The notes under the pieces are model-generated. The model searched no databases. It worked only from the letters and a program-made list of their open reading frames with translations, and was not told the origin of the DNA. Shown here piece by piece: positions 15,607 through 24,760 of a stretch of DNA of 28,324 nt. How positions within the stretch are numbered: position 1 is the stretch's first letter; every line of letters starts with the position of its first letter. Origin of the DNA: UBA10427 sp003500135 (GTDB taxonomy: Bacteria; Bacteroidota; Bacteroidia; Cytophagales; Cyclobacteriaceae). The position numbers were made by a program, and so were the translations under genes. Location: positions 1 through 28,324 of the forward strand of contig CAWZYQ010000039.1 in NCBI GenBank assembly GCA_963966275.1. The letters run 5' to 3'.

Positions 15607-17364
15607 CTATAGAGCTTTGGCATCCTGAAGGTACACATCACTTAAATCCCGATATTGCATAGGATTGTTTGGAAAGTTTTTAACATACGACTGAATCAAT
15701 CGATAACCTTCATCGTACCAAAGGATAATTACAGGTGCATCATGCATCATCAGTTGTTCCGCTCTTTGGAAAACCTGATTAGCTTCCTCTACTGATTTTG
15801 AACGCAAGGCCTCTTGGTACAATGCGTCAAAATCTCTATTTATATAACGTGCAATATTCGGATAAGATACTTCCCCGGGGGAATTTGGAACATCTTTACT
15901 GTAAAAAAGCCATAAAAAGTTTTCAGGACTTGGGTAATCGGAAACCCATCCTGCCCTCATCATGTTGTATTCACCTTTATAAGCTTTATCCAATAATTGA
16001 GCAAAAGGCAAAATCACCAACTCCACGTCGATATTGAGATGGTCTTTTAGTTGCTTTTGTATTTCCGTAGCCACCAGCGTATTGCGTTCTCCTTCTGAAT
16101 TAAGATAAAACTCAATTTTTGGAAAACCTCTGCCTTCAGGATAGCCCGCCTGGGCCAGGTAGTATCTTGCAGAATCAATATTTAATGTGTATCCGTTAAT
16201 TTTTGTTACATCATAGTTTTGAAAAACCATTGGTGTGATACCGTATTTTCCTGACTCAAATCCTTCACCATTCAATACGAAGTCTAGAATTTTACTTCGG
16301 TCAATTGCGTAGTTCAAGGCTTTTCGCACATTGATATTTGAAAAAACACCCCGTTGGTTCATTAAGGAAATAAAATGAGTCATCATTTCCGGTGAACGCT
16401 GTAGTTCGAACTGACTGTATTCTCCATTGGCCCCGGTAGAGGTTTCCTCCAAAATCTGAATTATAAATTCTGTGGGCAACCTGTAAATCATGTCGAGGTT
16501 ACCTTTTTTAAATTCAAAAAGCTCTGTTTTTTTATTATTTATAAACTGAATGCTTACTGCCTCTAAAAATGGCAGTTGATTTCCAAACCCGTCTTTTCTC
16601 CAATAGTTTTCATTTTTATTTAAAATGATGGAAATGTTTTCTTCCACATTGCTCAGAACGAATGGACCAGTACCTACCGCCTTTATTCGCATATCGATAC
16701 CATATGTATCTTCTGCTTCTTTGGGATAGATAAAACAAGCAGGTCGGGCAAGATTAGTGGTTAGCAAAGCATTGGGAGCAGTAAGGCTTAATTTGATCGT
16801 ATATTTATCTACTACATCAATACCATCAATATCAAAATCAGGTGTACCATTTGCCGAAGCGTTGTAGTATTTATCTGCACCTTTTAAAACACCCTGGAAA
16901 ATGGCAGGAAAGTTCTGGTTGTTAGGGTGCTTTGTACACAAACGGGTAAAACAGTAGGCTACATCTTCGGCTGTCATTTCACGGCCTTTACCACCAGGAA
17001 AGCATTCATCATCATGAAAATATACACCTTCATGAAGCTTGAAAGTATACTCTGTACCGGTATCATCAACTTCAAAAGCTTCTACCAGGCCTTCCGTAAC
17101 CACCAGTGTGGTATCGTCAAATTTAAACAAGCCCTCGTATACCTGGCTGGCTACCCGATAGGAATAGGCATCGGTGATATTATGAGGAAATAGGTTTTTA
17201 ATATATTCAGATTCGTTGATCCTCAATATACCGCCATAATACCGGTCCCCTTCCGCTTTTGTTAGTACACTACTTTCACTATTTCCCTTTTTTTCGCCAC
17301 CACATGAAACCAGTAGGAAACCTATCATAACGATAACTAAATAATGCAAATTTGCTTTCATCAT
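15607..17364 (-). CDS. Oligopeptide/dipeptide ABC transporter substrate-binding lipoprotein (SBP family 5)
   Basis: 585 residues with a lipoprotein signal (core 8-18, lipobox L-V-S-C, Cys21) and the OppA/DppA-like SBP_bac_5 fold. Recognisable segments are YRVASQVYEGLFKFD (about 67-81), EYTFKLHEGVYFHDD (about 107-121), MTAEDVAYCFTRL (about 133-145) and NVRKALNYAIDRSKIL (about 346-361). It would capture peptides in the periplasm for import. No Opp/Dpp permease or ATPase genes follow; the next gene is the coiled-coil protein, 34 bases away. It may therefore use a transporter encoded elsewhere or serve another role. Two adjacent ATGs (17364, 17361) are equally possible starts. In Bacteroidota such stand-alone lipoproteins occur, and ligand specificity cannot be read. 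Confidence 0.91.
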   Translation of the reverse strand: MMKANLHYLVIVMIGFLLVSCGGEKKGNSESSVLTKAEGDRYYGGILRINESEYIKNLFPHNITDAYSYRVASQVYEGLFKFDDTTLVVTEGLVEAFEVDDTGTEYTFKLHEGVYFHDDECFPGGKGREMTAEDVAYCFTRLCTKHPNNQNFPAIFQGVLKGADKYYNASANGTPDFDIDGIDVVDKYTIKLSLTAPNALLTTNLARPACFIYPKEAEDTYGIDMRIKAVGTGPFVLSNVEENISIILNKNENYWRKDGFGNQLPFLEAVSIQFINNKKTELFEFKKGNLDMIYRLPTEFIIQILEETSTGANGEYSQFELQRSPEMMTHFISLMNQRGVFSNINVRKALNYAIDRSKILDFVLNGEGFESGKYGITPMVFQNYDVTKINGYTLNIDSARYYLAQAGYPEGRGFPKIEFYLNSEGERNTLVATEIQKQLKDHLNIDVELVILPFAQLLDKAYKGEYNMMRAGWVSDYPSPENFLWLFYSKDVPNSPGEVSYPNIARYINRDFDALYQEALRSKSVEEANQVFQRAEQLMMHDAPVIILWYDEGYRLIQSYVKNFPNNPMQYRDLSDVYLQDAKAL

Positions 17365-17501
17365 ATTTTTATAATTCGATCACACAAAATTTTCCTAATT
17401 TCTTTAAATATAAAGGAAATTCATAAAATAATTTATTTACAAGCGCCTATCCCCGGTTAAGGTTACATTAAAAATGTGCTATTATACACTTGCAGCCCTT
17501 T

Positions 17502-17864
17502 TTAATGAATACGAATCCCAATTTCTTGTTCAAAATACTCAATTACGTGCATCTTAAGTAGGTTTTCCTGTTCAGCTATGTTAATGTTTGGCAGCTTTTT
17601 AGTTGATTTCCAATGCGGCCAGCCTTCTTCATCGAGGCCTTCCAACTCATAAAAACCAGAAAGGCTTAATACTTTGCATATGGCAATGTGCATCAAGTCT
17701 TTTTTGTCCTCCTTCGAAAAGGCCTTTGCGCCTCTACCAAGTTCCTGCACACCAATTAAAAACAACACGCCATTTAAGCCTGCCTGTCTTTTTCCGATGG
17801 TTTTTTCCAGTTTATTCAGTAATTTAAACCAATTTCTATCCAGTTCGAGATCCCGATCTACCAT
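17502..17864 (-). CDS. Conserved hypothetical protein, about 120 aa
   Basis: I do not recognise a named family. 120 residues, soluble, with no signal or membrane segment. It contains GVLFLIGVQELGRGAKAFSKE (about 33-53), then a predicted helix HIAICKVLSLSGFYELEG and an acidic segment with two Trp (EEGWPHWKS, near 80-90), and ends with an amphipathic helix. The composition and clean codon use look like a real conserved Bacteroidota protein rather than a chance frame. It is transcribed divergently from comF, with 67 bases between the two starts, so the two may share a control region. The segment from here to the peptide-binding lipoprotein (17365-17501) shows no gene. Confidence 0.72.
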   Translation of the reverse strand: MVDRDLELDRNWFKLLNKLEKTIGKRQAGLNGVLFLIGVQELGRGAKAFSKEDKKDLMHIAICKVLSLSGFYELEGLDEEGWPHWKSTKKLPNINIAEQENLLKMHVIEYFEQEIGIRIH

Positions 17865-17931
17865 ATAATTGTGGATTTGAATTGCAAATATAAAAGCTGT
17901 ATTGAAAACCCTATTTGATATTGAAAGGTAA

Positions 17932-18609
17932 ATGGGCTTAAAAAGTGTAATCGATCTTGTTTTTCCCTCATTGTGCCCCTCTTGTGGGCATACATTATAT
18001 CAATCAGAAACGCAATTGTGCTTAACATGTTTACAAGAACTGCCGGTTCTATCCGCTTATGATCAGCAGAATTTACGAAACAAACTACATGGCAGGGTTA
18101 AAACGGAACACATGATGGCATTTCTTAAGTTTCATAAAAAAGGAATAACGCAAGAGGTTATCCACCATATCAAATATCGCAACCGTCCCGACTTAGCCAT
18201 TTATATGGGTCAACTATTTATTGAAAAGCTAAATTTTTCCACAGCGATGCAGCCTTATGATATGTTAATGCCTGTTCCGTTACATCCTAAAAAACTTCGC
18301 AAAAGAGGTTATAATCAAAGTGAGGTTTTTGCACGTGGATTATCTGAGGCCCTCAATATTCCAGTTCTCAATAATATTCTTGTACGTCAGGTTCATACCA
18401 AAACCCAGACGAGAAAATCAAGAGAGAAAAGGTGGCAAAATGTAAAGGATGCATTCGTAGTTAAAGCCCCTGAAAATTTGATAAACAAAAATGTGATACT
18501 GGTGGATGATGTAATTACCACTGGTGCAACCCTGGAAGCATGTGCCACTAAATTAATTGGCGCCGGAATTGGAAAACTTTCGATAGTTGCCCTGGCCGAT
18601 GCGAATTAA
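17932..18609 (+). CDS. comF: ComF family phosphoribosyltransferase-like protein
   Basis: 225 residues. A four-Cys zinc finger opens the protein (Cys15, Cys18, Cys30, Cys33), followed by a phosphoribosyltransferase fold whose PRPP loop is VILVDDVITTGAT (about 188-200). Signature segments PVPLHPKKLRKRGYNQSEV (about 109-127) and TKTQTRKSREKRW are typical of ComF/GntX proteins. These proteins support late steps of natural competence, where ComF links uptake of DNA to PriA and DprA in studied species, but the catalytic role is unclear. A good RBS-like AAAGG (17924-17928) precedes the ATG. It is the first plus-strand gene in the window, and a hairpin follows its stop directly. Confidence 0.94.
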   Translation: MGLKSVIDLVFPSLCPSCGHTLYQSETQLCLTCLQELPVLSAYDQQNLRNKLHGRVKTEHMMAFLKFHKKGITQEVIHHIKYRNRPDLAIYMGQLFIEKLNFSTAMQPYDMLMPVPLHPKKLRKRGYNQSEVFARGLSEALNIPVLNNILVRQVHTKTQTRKSREKRWQNVKDAFVVKAPENLINKNVILVDDVITTGATLEACATKLIGAGIGKLSIVALADAN

Positions 18610-18636
18610 AAAGGCTTCCCTTTTGAGGAAGCCTTT
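18610..18636. terminator. Intrinsic terminator between convergent comF and the GldJ-like gene
   Basis: A perfect 10-bp stem, AAAGGCTTCC (18610-18619) and GGAAGCCTTT (18627-18636), around a 7-base loop. It starts right after the comF stop. On the minus strand the stem is followed by a T run, so it should end transcription from the GldJ-like gene; on the plus strand the T run is only three bases, so comF termination is weaker. It is probably bidirectional. Confidence 0.85.
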
Positions 18637-18660
18637 CCATATATAAATAATGTTGATCGC

Positions 18661-19908
18661 TTAGTTATTAGATCCTGCCCTGATCATTGCACAACGGAAT
18701 CCTATGGTTGCTGTTGCAGAATCCTGGGCCAAATATCTTCTGGTACCGGGAGATAACCAATAGGCAACGTCTGCCCATGAACCTCCTTTATACACTCTCG
18801 TTTTGTCACTGATTAGTGAATTAAAAAACTGATAGTCGTATAATGTTGACGGGTCATCGGCATTTGGATCGTGTGTTACTTGGTATCCGAAATCTTCCTT
18901 GTTTCTTCGTACCGGATTCAGGTCATCCATATCTTGGAATGACAATGGACGATACACATCAAATACCCACTCGTTCACATTTCCGGCCATATTGTATAAA
19001 CCGAAATCATTTGGAGGATATTCGTAAACATAATCTGTGATCATGGCGCCGTCATTCAATTTACCTGCTATACCGGCATAGTCACCACGACCTCTTTTAA
19101 AGTTGGCCAGGAAATTGCCCATATCTTTATAGGGACTTCTCAATGAATGACCGTCCCAGGGGTAAATTCTTGAGTGTGTCTGGTTTTCATCCAACCATTG
19201 TGTACCAATCAGTGCCATCGCCGCGTATTCCCACTCTGCTTCCGATGGAAGACGGTAATCAGGCAATACCACGCCGGTTTCCAGTGGGATTCTTCCACCG
19301 CTTGCTTCAGGCAACTCTTCTAAACCGGCATCAAAGGCCAGTTTCATATTCACAGTCGCTGTTCTCCACTCGCAGTAGTCTACCGCCTGTTCCCAGGAAA
19401 CCCCTACTACCGGGAAGAACCGGAAACCAGGATATCGGAAGTAGTGTGCCACATACGGGTCGTTATACGCCAAATCGCTGGCCCAGACCGTTGTATCCGG
19501 TAAGGCAGATTGATAAAATTCACGAGAAGAATCCAACTGAACGTAATAAAGATACTCCAACCAGTGGATGTTGGCGACCTCTGTTTCATCCATGTAGAAA
19601 GATGATACAGTAACCGTTCTTTCCAGGTTGTCTCTTCTATTATAAATTTCTTCTTCGGACGAACCCAAAATTGTACGTCCACCTTCGATGTAAACGAGGT
19701 TCGGACCTTCGGGTTGTCCTCGGAAATCGGCTACCTGGAAGCCTTCGTCATCATTGTATTCCAATCCGGTAGCTTTACTGATTCCGCCAGGATTGGAAGC
19801 CGTCGGACGGCTGCTCGATTTACAGGCGCCAAGCATAACAATAAGCGCCAGAACCGGGGTCAAATTCAGGGCAACATTCACAAATTTTTTCATAACCTGT
19901 TTCAACAT
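18661..19908 (-). CDS. gldJ: GldJ-like gliding motility / type IX secretion lipoprotein (FGE-sulfatase fold)
   Basis: Lipoprotein with a formylglycine-generating-enzyme-like fold (SUMF1/EgtB type). With ATG at 19908 it has 415 residues; a TTG at 19920 and an ATG at 19893 are alternatives. The signal peptide ends at a lipobox L-G-A-C (Cys29). The FGE domain covers about 70-410, with VTVSSFYMDETEVANIHWLEY, RLPSEAEWEYAA, MAGNVNEWVFDV and KGGSWADVAYWLSPGTRR. The VANIHWLEYLYYV segment is GldJ-like rather than GldK-like. GldJ is required for gliding and for type IX secretion in Flavobacterium. No other gld or por genes are in the window, so the gene is stand-alone here. GldJ rather than generic SUMF1 protein is a judgment from memory. 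Confidence 0.8.
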   Translation of the reverse strand: MLKQVMKKFVNVALNLTPVLALIVMLGACKSSSRPTASNPGGISKATGLEYNDDEGFQVADFRGQPEGPNLVYIEGGRTILGSSEEEIYNRRDNLERTVTVSSFYMDETEVANIHWLEYLYYVQLDSSREFYQSALPDTTVWASDLAYNDPYVAHYFRYPGFRFFPVVGVSWEQAVDYCEWRTATVNMKLAFDAGLEELPEASGGRIPLETGVVLPDYRLPSEAEWEYAAMALIGTQWLDENQTHSRIYPWDGHSLRSPYKDMGNFLANFKRGRGDYAGIAGKLNDGAMITDYVYEYPPNDFGLYNMAGNVNEWVFDVYRPLSFQDMDDLNPVRRNKEDFGYQVTHDPNADDPSTLYDYQFFNSLISDKTRVYKGGSWADVAYWLSPGTRRYLAQDSATATIGFRCAMIRAGSNN

Positions 19909-19959
19909 TTTAGATATCAAAAAATAAAGACAATAGGTAAAAACATACTGCCTTTACAG

Positions 19960-19967
19960 CAAATATA
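19960..19967 (-). promoter_or_regulatory. Candidate -7 element of the GldJ-like gene promoter
   Basis: On the minus strand the bases read TATATTTG, an exact match to the Bacteroidota sigma -7 motif TAnnTTTG. It would start transcription about 7 bases downstream and give a leader of about 40-45 bases to the ATG at 19908. I could not find a TTTG at the usual upstream spacing, so this is a single-element call. The rest of the 190-base spacer up to the mfd stop shows no gene. Confidence 0.4.
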
Positions 19968-20110
19968 ATGGATTCCAAATACAATTTTTCCCTATGTCCG
20001 TATAAAAACACAAAATATTAACCTTTTCTGCAAGAAAATTACCACAAATTTATAGCGTCCATGTAATAATAAAGAAGAGTTTATCCCGGTAAAACCGAAA
20101 TTCATCGAAT

Positions 20111-23100
20111 TTATTGCATCAGTAATGATTTAATCGTCAGAATCTGCTCGAAAATGGTAGAAGCATCCTCAACGGAGGGCGCTTCATCAACAATAAAGAT
20201 CACTCTTTTCGTCATTTCCTTCAGCCTGCAAAGCCTTGGATGTCGCTGTACGTATTTCAGTATACTGCCAAAGGCATAGGAATTGTAAAATTCAGCATTA
20301 TCGGCACTGACAAAGTATGCCTTCATAGATCCGTTTTTCAGCAACAGCTTTTCAATTCCCAACTGTTCCGCCTTCCATCTGATGCGCACTATTTTAATCA
20401 GGTCTTCTACCGGCCCGGGTATCGGTCCAAATCTGTCGCGCATGGAGTTGATAACTTCTTGTAGCTTTTCTTCATCGGGAACATTGTCGAGCGTATTGTA
20501 AAAACTTAACCTTTCAGAAATATTGCTGACATAATCCTCAGGGATCAGTATTTCAAGATCCGTTTCAATATTGCAATCGGGTACCAACCTTTTGAGTTTT
20601 TCTATTTCCAGTTCTTGTTTAAACAAATCTTTAAAATCGGTTTCTTTCAATTCCTGTACGGCCTCATCCAAAATTTTGTGATAGGTATCGAAGCCAAGAT
20701 CGTTGATAAAGCCACTCTGTTCAGCGCCCAGTAAATTCCCGGCACCACGGATGTCCAAATCCCGCATGGCCACTTTGAAACCATCGCCAAGGTCAGAAAA
20801 CTCCTCCAATGTACTCAATCTTTTTCTGGCATCTGAAGTGAGACCAATCGTAGGTGGAGATAGCAAATAGCAAAAGGCTTTTTTGTTGCTTCTACCCACG
20901 CGGCCGCGCATTTGGTGTAGATCGGATAAACCAAACATATGCGCCTGATTTATGATGATCGTATTTGCATTGGGTATGTCAAGTCCTGATTCAATAATAT
21001 TAGTGGATACCAGTACATCATACCCCCCTTCAATAAACTTGAGCATAACTTTCTCAAGTTTGGAACCATCTATTTGCCCGTGGGCTATACCAATACGGGC
21101 ATCCGGAACAAGCTTTAAGATAATATTGCCCACCTGCTCGATGTCTTTTATTCGATTATGTACAAAAAACACCTGTCCGCCGCGCCGTAGCTCAAAACTT
21201 ATCGCATCTCTGATGATATTTTCATTGAATGTATGTATCTCCGTAGTGACTGGTTGCCGGTTTGGTGGAGGAGTGGCAATTACACTCAGGTCTCTGGCCC
21301 CCATTAAAGAAAAGTGCAATGTACGTGGAATGGGTGTTGCCGTAAGGGTAAGTACATCTACATTTACCCGGAACTCTTTTAGTTTTTCCTTTACTTTCAC
21401 GCCAAACTTTTGCTCCTCGTCAATCACCAGCAACCCCAGGTCTTTGAATTGTACATCCTTACTCACGATGCGGTGGGTCCCGATCAATATATCTACTTTT
21501 CCTTCTGTTACATTTTTTAGTATTTCACGAATGGATTGGGTTGAGCGAAACCTGTTGACATATTCTATCGATACCGGCATACCTTTCAGCCTTTCCATGA
21601 AGGTTCGATAATGTTGAAATGCCAGAATTGTGGTGGGTACCAATACCGCCACTTGTTTTCCATCGGTTACCGCCTTAAAGGCAGCACGAATGGCCACTTC
21701 GGTTTTTCCAAATCCAACATCACCACACACCAAACGGTCCATGGGGTGAGGCGCTTCCATATCTACTTTTACATCAGCGGTGGATTTTGCCTGGTCGGGT
21801 GTGTCTTCGTATAAAAAGGAGGTCTCCAGCTCGGCCTGCATGTATCCGTCTTCCGTAAAGGCGTAGCCCGTAGTTTCTTTTCTCTTGGCATATAGTTGAA
21901 TCAGGTCCTTGGCGATATCCTTTACCTTCTTTTTGGCCTTTCTCTTTTTATTTTCCCACTCCTGCGTACCCAATTTACTGATAATTGGCGGGCTGCCTTC
22001 TTTGCCGGTATATTTTGATATTTTGTGCAAGGAGTGAATACTTACGTAAAGCAGGTCATCATCACGGTAAATTAAACGCAAAGCCTCCTGCTCTTTTCCG
22101 ATGATATCAACTTTGTCGAGGCCGGCAAAACGACCAATCCCATAATCGATGTGGGTTACATAATCCCCCGGCTGGAGGTTTTGAACTTCCTTCAGCGTAA
22201 GCGCCTTTGATTTTGAACTTCTGTTTTTGGTTTTATAGCGATGAAAACGCTCAAAAAGCTGGTGATCGGTATAGCAGGCCAGTTTTAGATCTTTATCGAT
22301 AAAGCCCTGCCGAAAAGCAGTGTTGAGTTCGCGATAATTCATAAATGGATCGATCTCTTCAAAGATCGTTCGCAATTTTTCCAACTGCTTGGCCGAATCG
22401 GCTACGATGATATTGGTTATGTCGGCGGCTTGATTTTCATCCAGATTTTGGGCCAGCAGATCGAAGTTCTTGTTGAATGAGGGCTGGGGCTCAGATTGAA
22501 ATTCAAACACATCGGCTGTCTGGTAAAAAAACCGCCTGCCGAATTCTATCTGGGTATATTTATCGAGGTTGGATATAAAGCTTTTGGAATTTTCGAAAAC
22601 ATCTTCGGGTTGCAATACGATTTTTGTCTCCTGGCTTGCCTTGAGAATATTTTCAAATTGTGAAGTGGCTTTTTCAAAATACTTGTCAAGTATATCGAAG
22701 GTCATTTCCACATCTTTAAAAAAGATCTTGGTATTTTTCGGTAAAAACTCGAGGAATGATTGTCGCTTTTCCTGAAGCAAGCGGGTTTGGACATTCGGTA
22801 TGATATTAATTTTTTTGACTTCGTTTTTTGAAAGCTGGTTTTCCGGATCAAACTCTCGAATGCTTTCAACATCGTCGCCAAAAAGCTCTATGCGGTAAGG
22901 CAGGTCGTGGGCATAGGAAAAAACATCAATGATGCCACCTCTGATTGCAAACTGACCCGCTTCGTACACAAAATCAGTTTTCTCGAAGCCATAGGTATTC
23001 AATATTTCTGTCAGAAATTCGGGATTTACTTCATCGCCTATGTTGATGCTGTATGTATTGTTAGAAAGGGATTGCTTATTGATCACCTTTTCGGTAAGCG

Positions 23101-23485
23101 CTTCCGGATAACTAACTATAATCTCACCAGTGGTAAGTTTATGATTGATGCGATTGAGAATTTCGGCACGCATCAAAATATTGGCATTTTCTATTTCTTC
23201 AAATTCATAGGGGCGTTTGTACGAAGTTGGATAAAACAAAATCTCGCGATGCGACATTAAGTTTTGCATGTCGTTATGAAAATATGCTGCTTCTTCTTTA
23301 TCGTGCAAAACCACGAGGAAATTCTGATGGGTATTGGCATGAAGTGCAGCCAATAATACTGCATCCTGGCTTCCCGTGAGTCCTTTGAGCTGTATTTTAT
23401 TATCAGAATTAGGTTTTATTTTTTCAGCAACCACCTGAACTACGGCATCTTCTTTGTAAATGCGTAAAAAATCTGTAATATTCAA
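20111..23485 (-). CDS. mfd: Transcription-repair coupling factor Mfd
   Basis: 1124 residues, close to the E. coli protein (1148). Mfd removes stalled RNA polymerase and recruits UvrA. Domains in order: degenerate UvrB-homology module (about 1-340), RNA-polymerase-interacting CarD-like domain (GDYVTHIDYGIGRF at about 437-450), RecG-like translocase with Walker A GDVGFGKTEV (about 583-592), DEEQ box VIDEEQKFGV (about 685-695), TATPIPRT (about 718-725) and the ESGLDIPNANT / QMRGRVGRS motifs, then the TRCF C-terminal domain. The start codon is TTG; no ATG fits the typical N-terminus MNITDFL and there is a stop 10 codons upstream. It is divergent from the oxidase subunit gene. The assignment is certain. 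Confidence 0.97.
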   Translation of the reverse strand: MNITDFLRIYKEDAVVQVVAEKIKPNSDNKIQLKGLTGSQDAVLLAALHANTHQNFLVVLHDKEEAAYFHNDMQNLMSHREILFYPTSYKRPYEFEEIENANILMRAEILNRINHKLTTGEIIVSYPEALTEKVINKQSLSNNTYSINIGDEVNPEFLTEILNTYGFEKTDFVYEAGQFAIRGGIIDVFSYAHDLPYRIELFGDDVESIREFDPENQLSKNEVKKINIIPNVQTRLLQEKRQSFLEFLPKNTKIFFKDVEMTFDILDKYFEKATSQFENILKASQETKIVLQPEDVFENSKSFISNLDKYTQIEFGRRFFYQTADVFEFQSEPQPSFNKNFDLLAQNLDENQAADITNIIVADSAKQLEKLRTIFEEIDPFMNYRELNTAFRQGFIDKDLKLACYTDHQLFERFHRYKTKNRSSKSKALTLKEVQNLQPGDYVTHIDYGIGRFAGLDKVDIIGKEQEALRLIYRDDDLLYVSIHSLHKISKYTGKEGSPPIISKLGTQEWENKKRKAKKKVKDIAKDLIQLYAKRKETTGYAFTEDGYMQAELETSFLYEDTPDQAKSTADVKVDMEAPHPMDRLVCGDVGFGKTEVAIRAAFKAVTDGKQVAVLVPTTILAFQHYRTFMERLKGMPVSIEYVNRFRSTQSIREILKNVTEGKVDILIGTHRIVSKDVQFKDLGLLVIDEEQKFGVKVKEKLKEFRVNVDVLTLTATPIPRTLHFSLMGARDLSVIATPPPNRQPVTTEIHTFNENIIRDAISFELRRGGQVFFVHNRIKDIEQVGNIILKLVPDARIGIAHGQIDGSKLEKVMLKFIEGGYDVLVSTNIIESGLDIPNANTIIINQAHMFGLSDLHQMRGRVGRSNKKAFCYLLSPPTIGLTSDARKRLSTLEEFSDLGDGFKVAMRDLDIRGAGNLLGAEQSGFINDLGFDTYHKILDEAVQELKETDFKDLFKQELEIEKLKRLVPDCNIETDLEILIPEDYVSNISERLSFYNTLDNVPDEEKLQEVINSMRDRFGPIPGPVEDLIKIVRIRWKAEQLGIEKLLLKNGSMKAYFVSADNAEFYNSYAFGSILKYVQRHPRLCRLKEMTKRVIFIVDEAPSVEDASTIFEQILTIKSLLMQ

Positions 23486-23627
23486 TTTTATCGCGATATA
23501 TTCGTTACAAAGTTATAAATACAATATGGAATAGTGTTGGCAATCTGACACTTTGGTGTTAAATAATCGTATGATATATAAAACCTTATGCCTTATGATT
23601 CTGTTTTAGGGTAGTGAACCATCGTAT

Positions 23628-24260
23628 ATGAAACCGCAGAAAAAAACACTTAAACACTTATCCTCTAAGCCTTACTGGGACCAGATAGAAGCTTTGCATC
23701 CATACAAAACACTGGCAATGCTTTTTATCGTGGCGAGCGCTATTGTGTTTACGTTTTTAATTGTGATGATGGAATTTGAACGTATTCAGATACTTGACGA
23801 GATCAGCCTTAGATCTCCACGATTTTTTGCTTTGAGTACTATAATCATCCTCCTTTCCTGTTTTGTGATGTCCCAATCGACCAGGTTTTTTGATACGGAC
23901 CAACTGCTTAAGCTTAAAAATTATATGGGCGTAGCATTAATCGGAGGCCTGGTATTTGTGATATCGCAAATGATGGCCTGGATGGAGCTGATCAATAATT
24001 TAAATTATACTTCATATCTCGATCTGAAAAATTATTTCTTTATCATATCGGGCTTGCACTTGGCACATCTGGCAGGCGCCCTGGTTTATTGTGCCGTGCT
24101 CATGCACAGAATATCCATACTTGAAGATGATGCGGTACAATCGTTAATATATATGACCAACCCATATCAAAAAACAAAATATAAAACGCTTACTTATTTT
24201 TGGTATTACCTGGGAATTGCCTGGTTGGTTATTTTTATTTACTTTCTCTTTGCCTACTAG
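23628..24260 (+). CDS. Heme-copper oxidase subunit III-like membrane protein
   Basis: 210 residues with about five transmembrane helices (near 28-48, 66-84, 97-118, 135-158, 186-208), the short five-helix subunit III form. The segment FFIISGLHLAHLAGALVYC (about 137-155) matches the G-x-H-xx-H-xx-G core of subunit III, and TYFWYYLGIAWLVIFIYFLF matches its last helix (family W-H/Y-F-x-D-x-x-W). Subunit III stabilises the catalytic subunit I. No subunit I, II or assembly genes are nearby, which is unusual. It is divergent from mfd, and its stop overlaps that of the TerB-like gene tail to tail at a CTAG. The family call is good; function as a genuine oxidase subunit is uncertain. Confidence 0.78.
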   Translation: MKPQKKTLKHLSSKPYWDQIEALHPYKTLAMLFIVASAIVFTFLIVMMEFERIQILDEISLRSPRFFALSTIIILLSCFVMSQSTRFFDTDQLLKLKNYMGVALIGGLVFVISQMMAWMELINNLNYTSYLDLKNYFFIISGLHLAHLAGALVYCAVLMHRISILEDDAVQSLIYMTNPYQKTKYKTLTYFWYYLGIAWLVIFIYFLFAY

Positions 24261-24667
24261 TTCCGGTACTTATTAAATATGCCCTCCATTTCTTTTTTCT
24301 GCATAATAAAAGCCGGATTGCTCATCGTTTTTTTCAAGACCTCCATGATAGCATTATAATTCAACCCCATTTTCACGCCCAACTGAAAACATAATTCCAA
24401 CTCTTCTTTGGTGATCATTTTATCAATTCCTACCAACAGCACAATGCGATGAAATTGATCAATTACCTGGTTTTCGTGTTTAGGTGTTTTAAACTTGATA
24501 TTTAGTTTTCCTTGATAAATGTCCTGAACTTCTTTCCTGCTTACACCTAACCGGTCGGCAACATAGTTGATAAAATTCAGCTCCATATGTGATTCATCAC
24601 CATCGATTTTAGATATTCTGATAAGATCGCTGATATGGCTAAGTTTTTCTTCGTGCGTTCTGTCCAT
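24257..24667 (-). CDS. TerB-like domain protein, hypothetical
   Basis: 136 residues, all-helical and soluble. The pattern RISKIDGDESHMELNFINYVADRLG (about 17-41), a short D-G-D-E acidic turn followed by a helix with conserved hydrophobic spacing, and a second copy LLVGIDKMITKEELELCFQLG (about 77-97) resemble the pseudo-repeated helical fold of TerB/DjlA N-terminal proteins. Function is unknown; such proteins bind metals or act as co-chaperone modules. The match is by eye, so it stays tentative. It converges on the subunit III-like gene with a 4-base overlap of stops. Confidence 0.55.
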   Translation of the reverse strand: MDRTHEEKLSHISDLIRISKIDGDESHMELNFINYVADRLGVSRKEVQDIYQGKLNIKFKTPKHENQVIDQFHRIVLLVGIDKMITKEELELCFQLGVKMGLNYNAIMEVLKKTMSNPAFIMQKKEMEGIFNKYRN

Positions 24668-24760
24668 ATGTTGTACCCCTGAAAAAATTTACCTAAAATT
24701 AAGAATATAAATTCAAACCACGCCAAGTAAAAGCTTGAAAACCCAAATATTTAAAACATA

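Noticed and set aside
17365..17501. Gap between the hypothetical protein and the peptide-binding lipoprotein, checked for a small RNA or terminator
   Set aside because: Only a 5-bp stem (ACATT/AATGT) without a T run; nothing convincing.
18327..18342. CACGTG core in comF resembling parS
   Set aside because: Three mismatches to the parS consensus outside the core; chance is a sufficient explanation.
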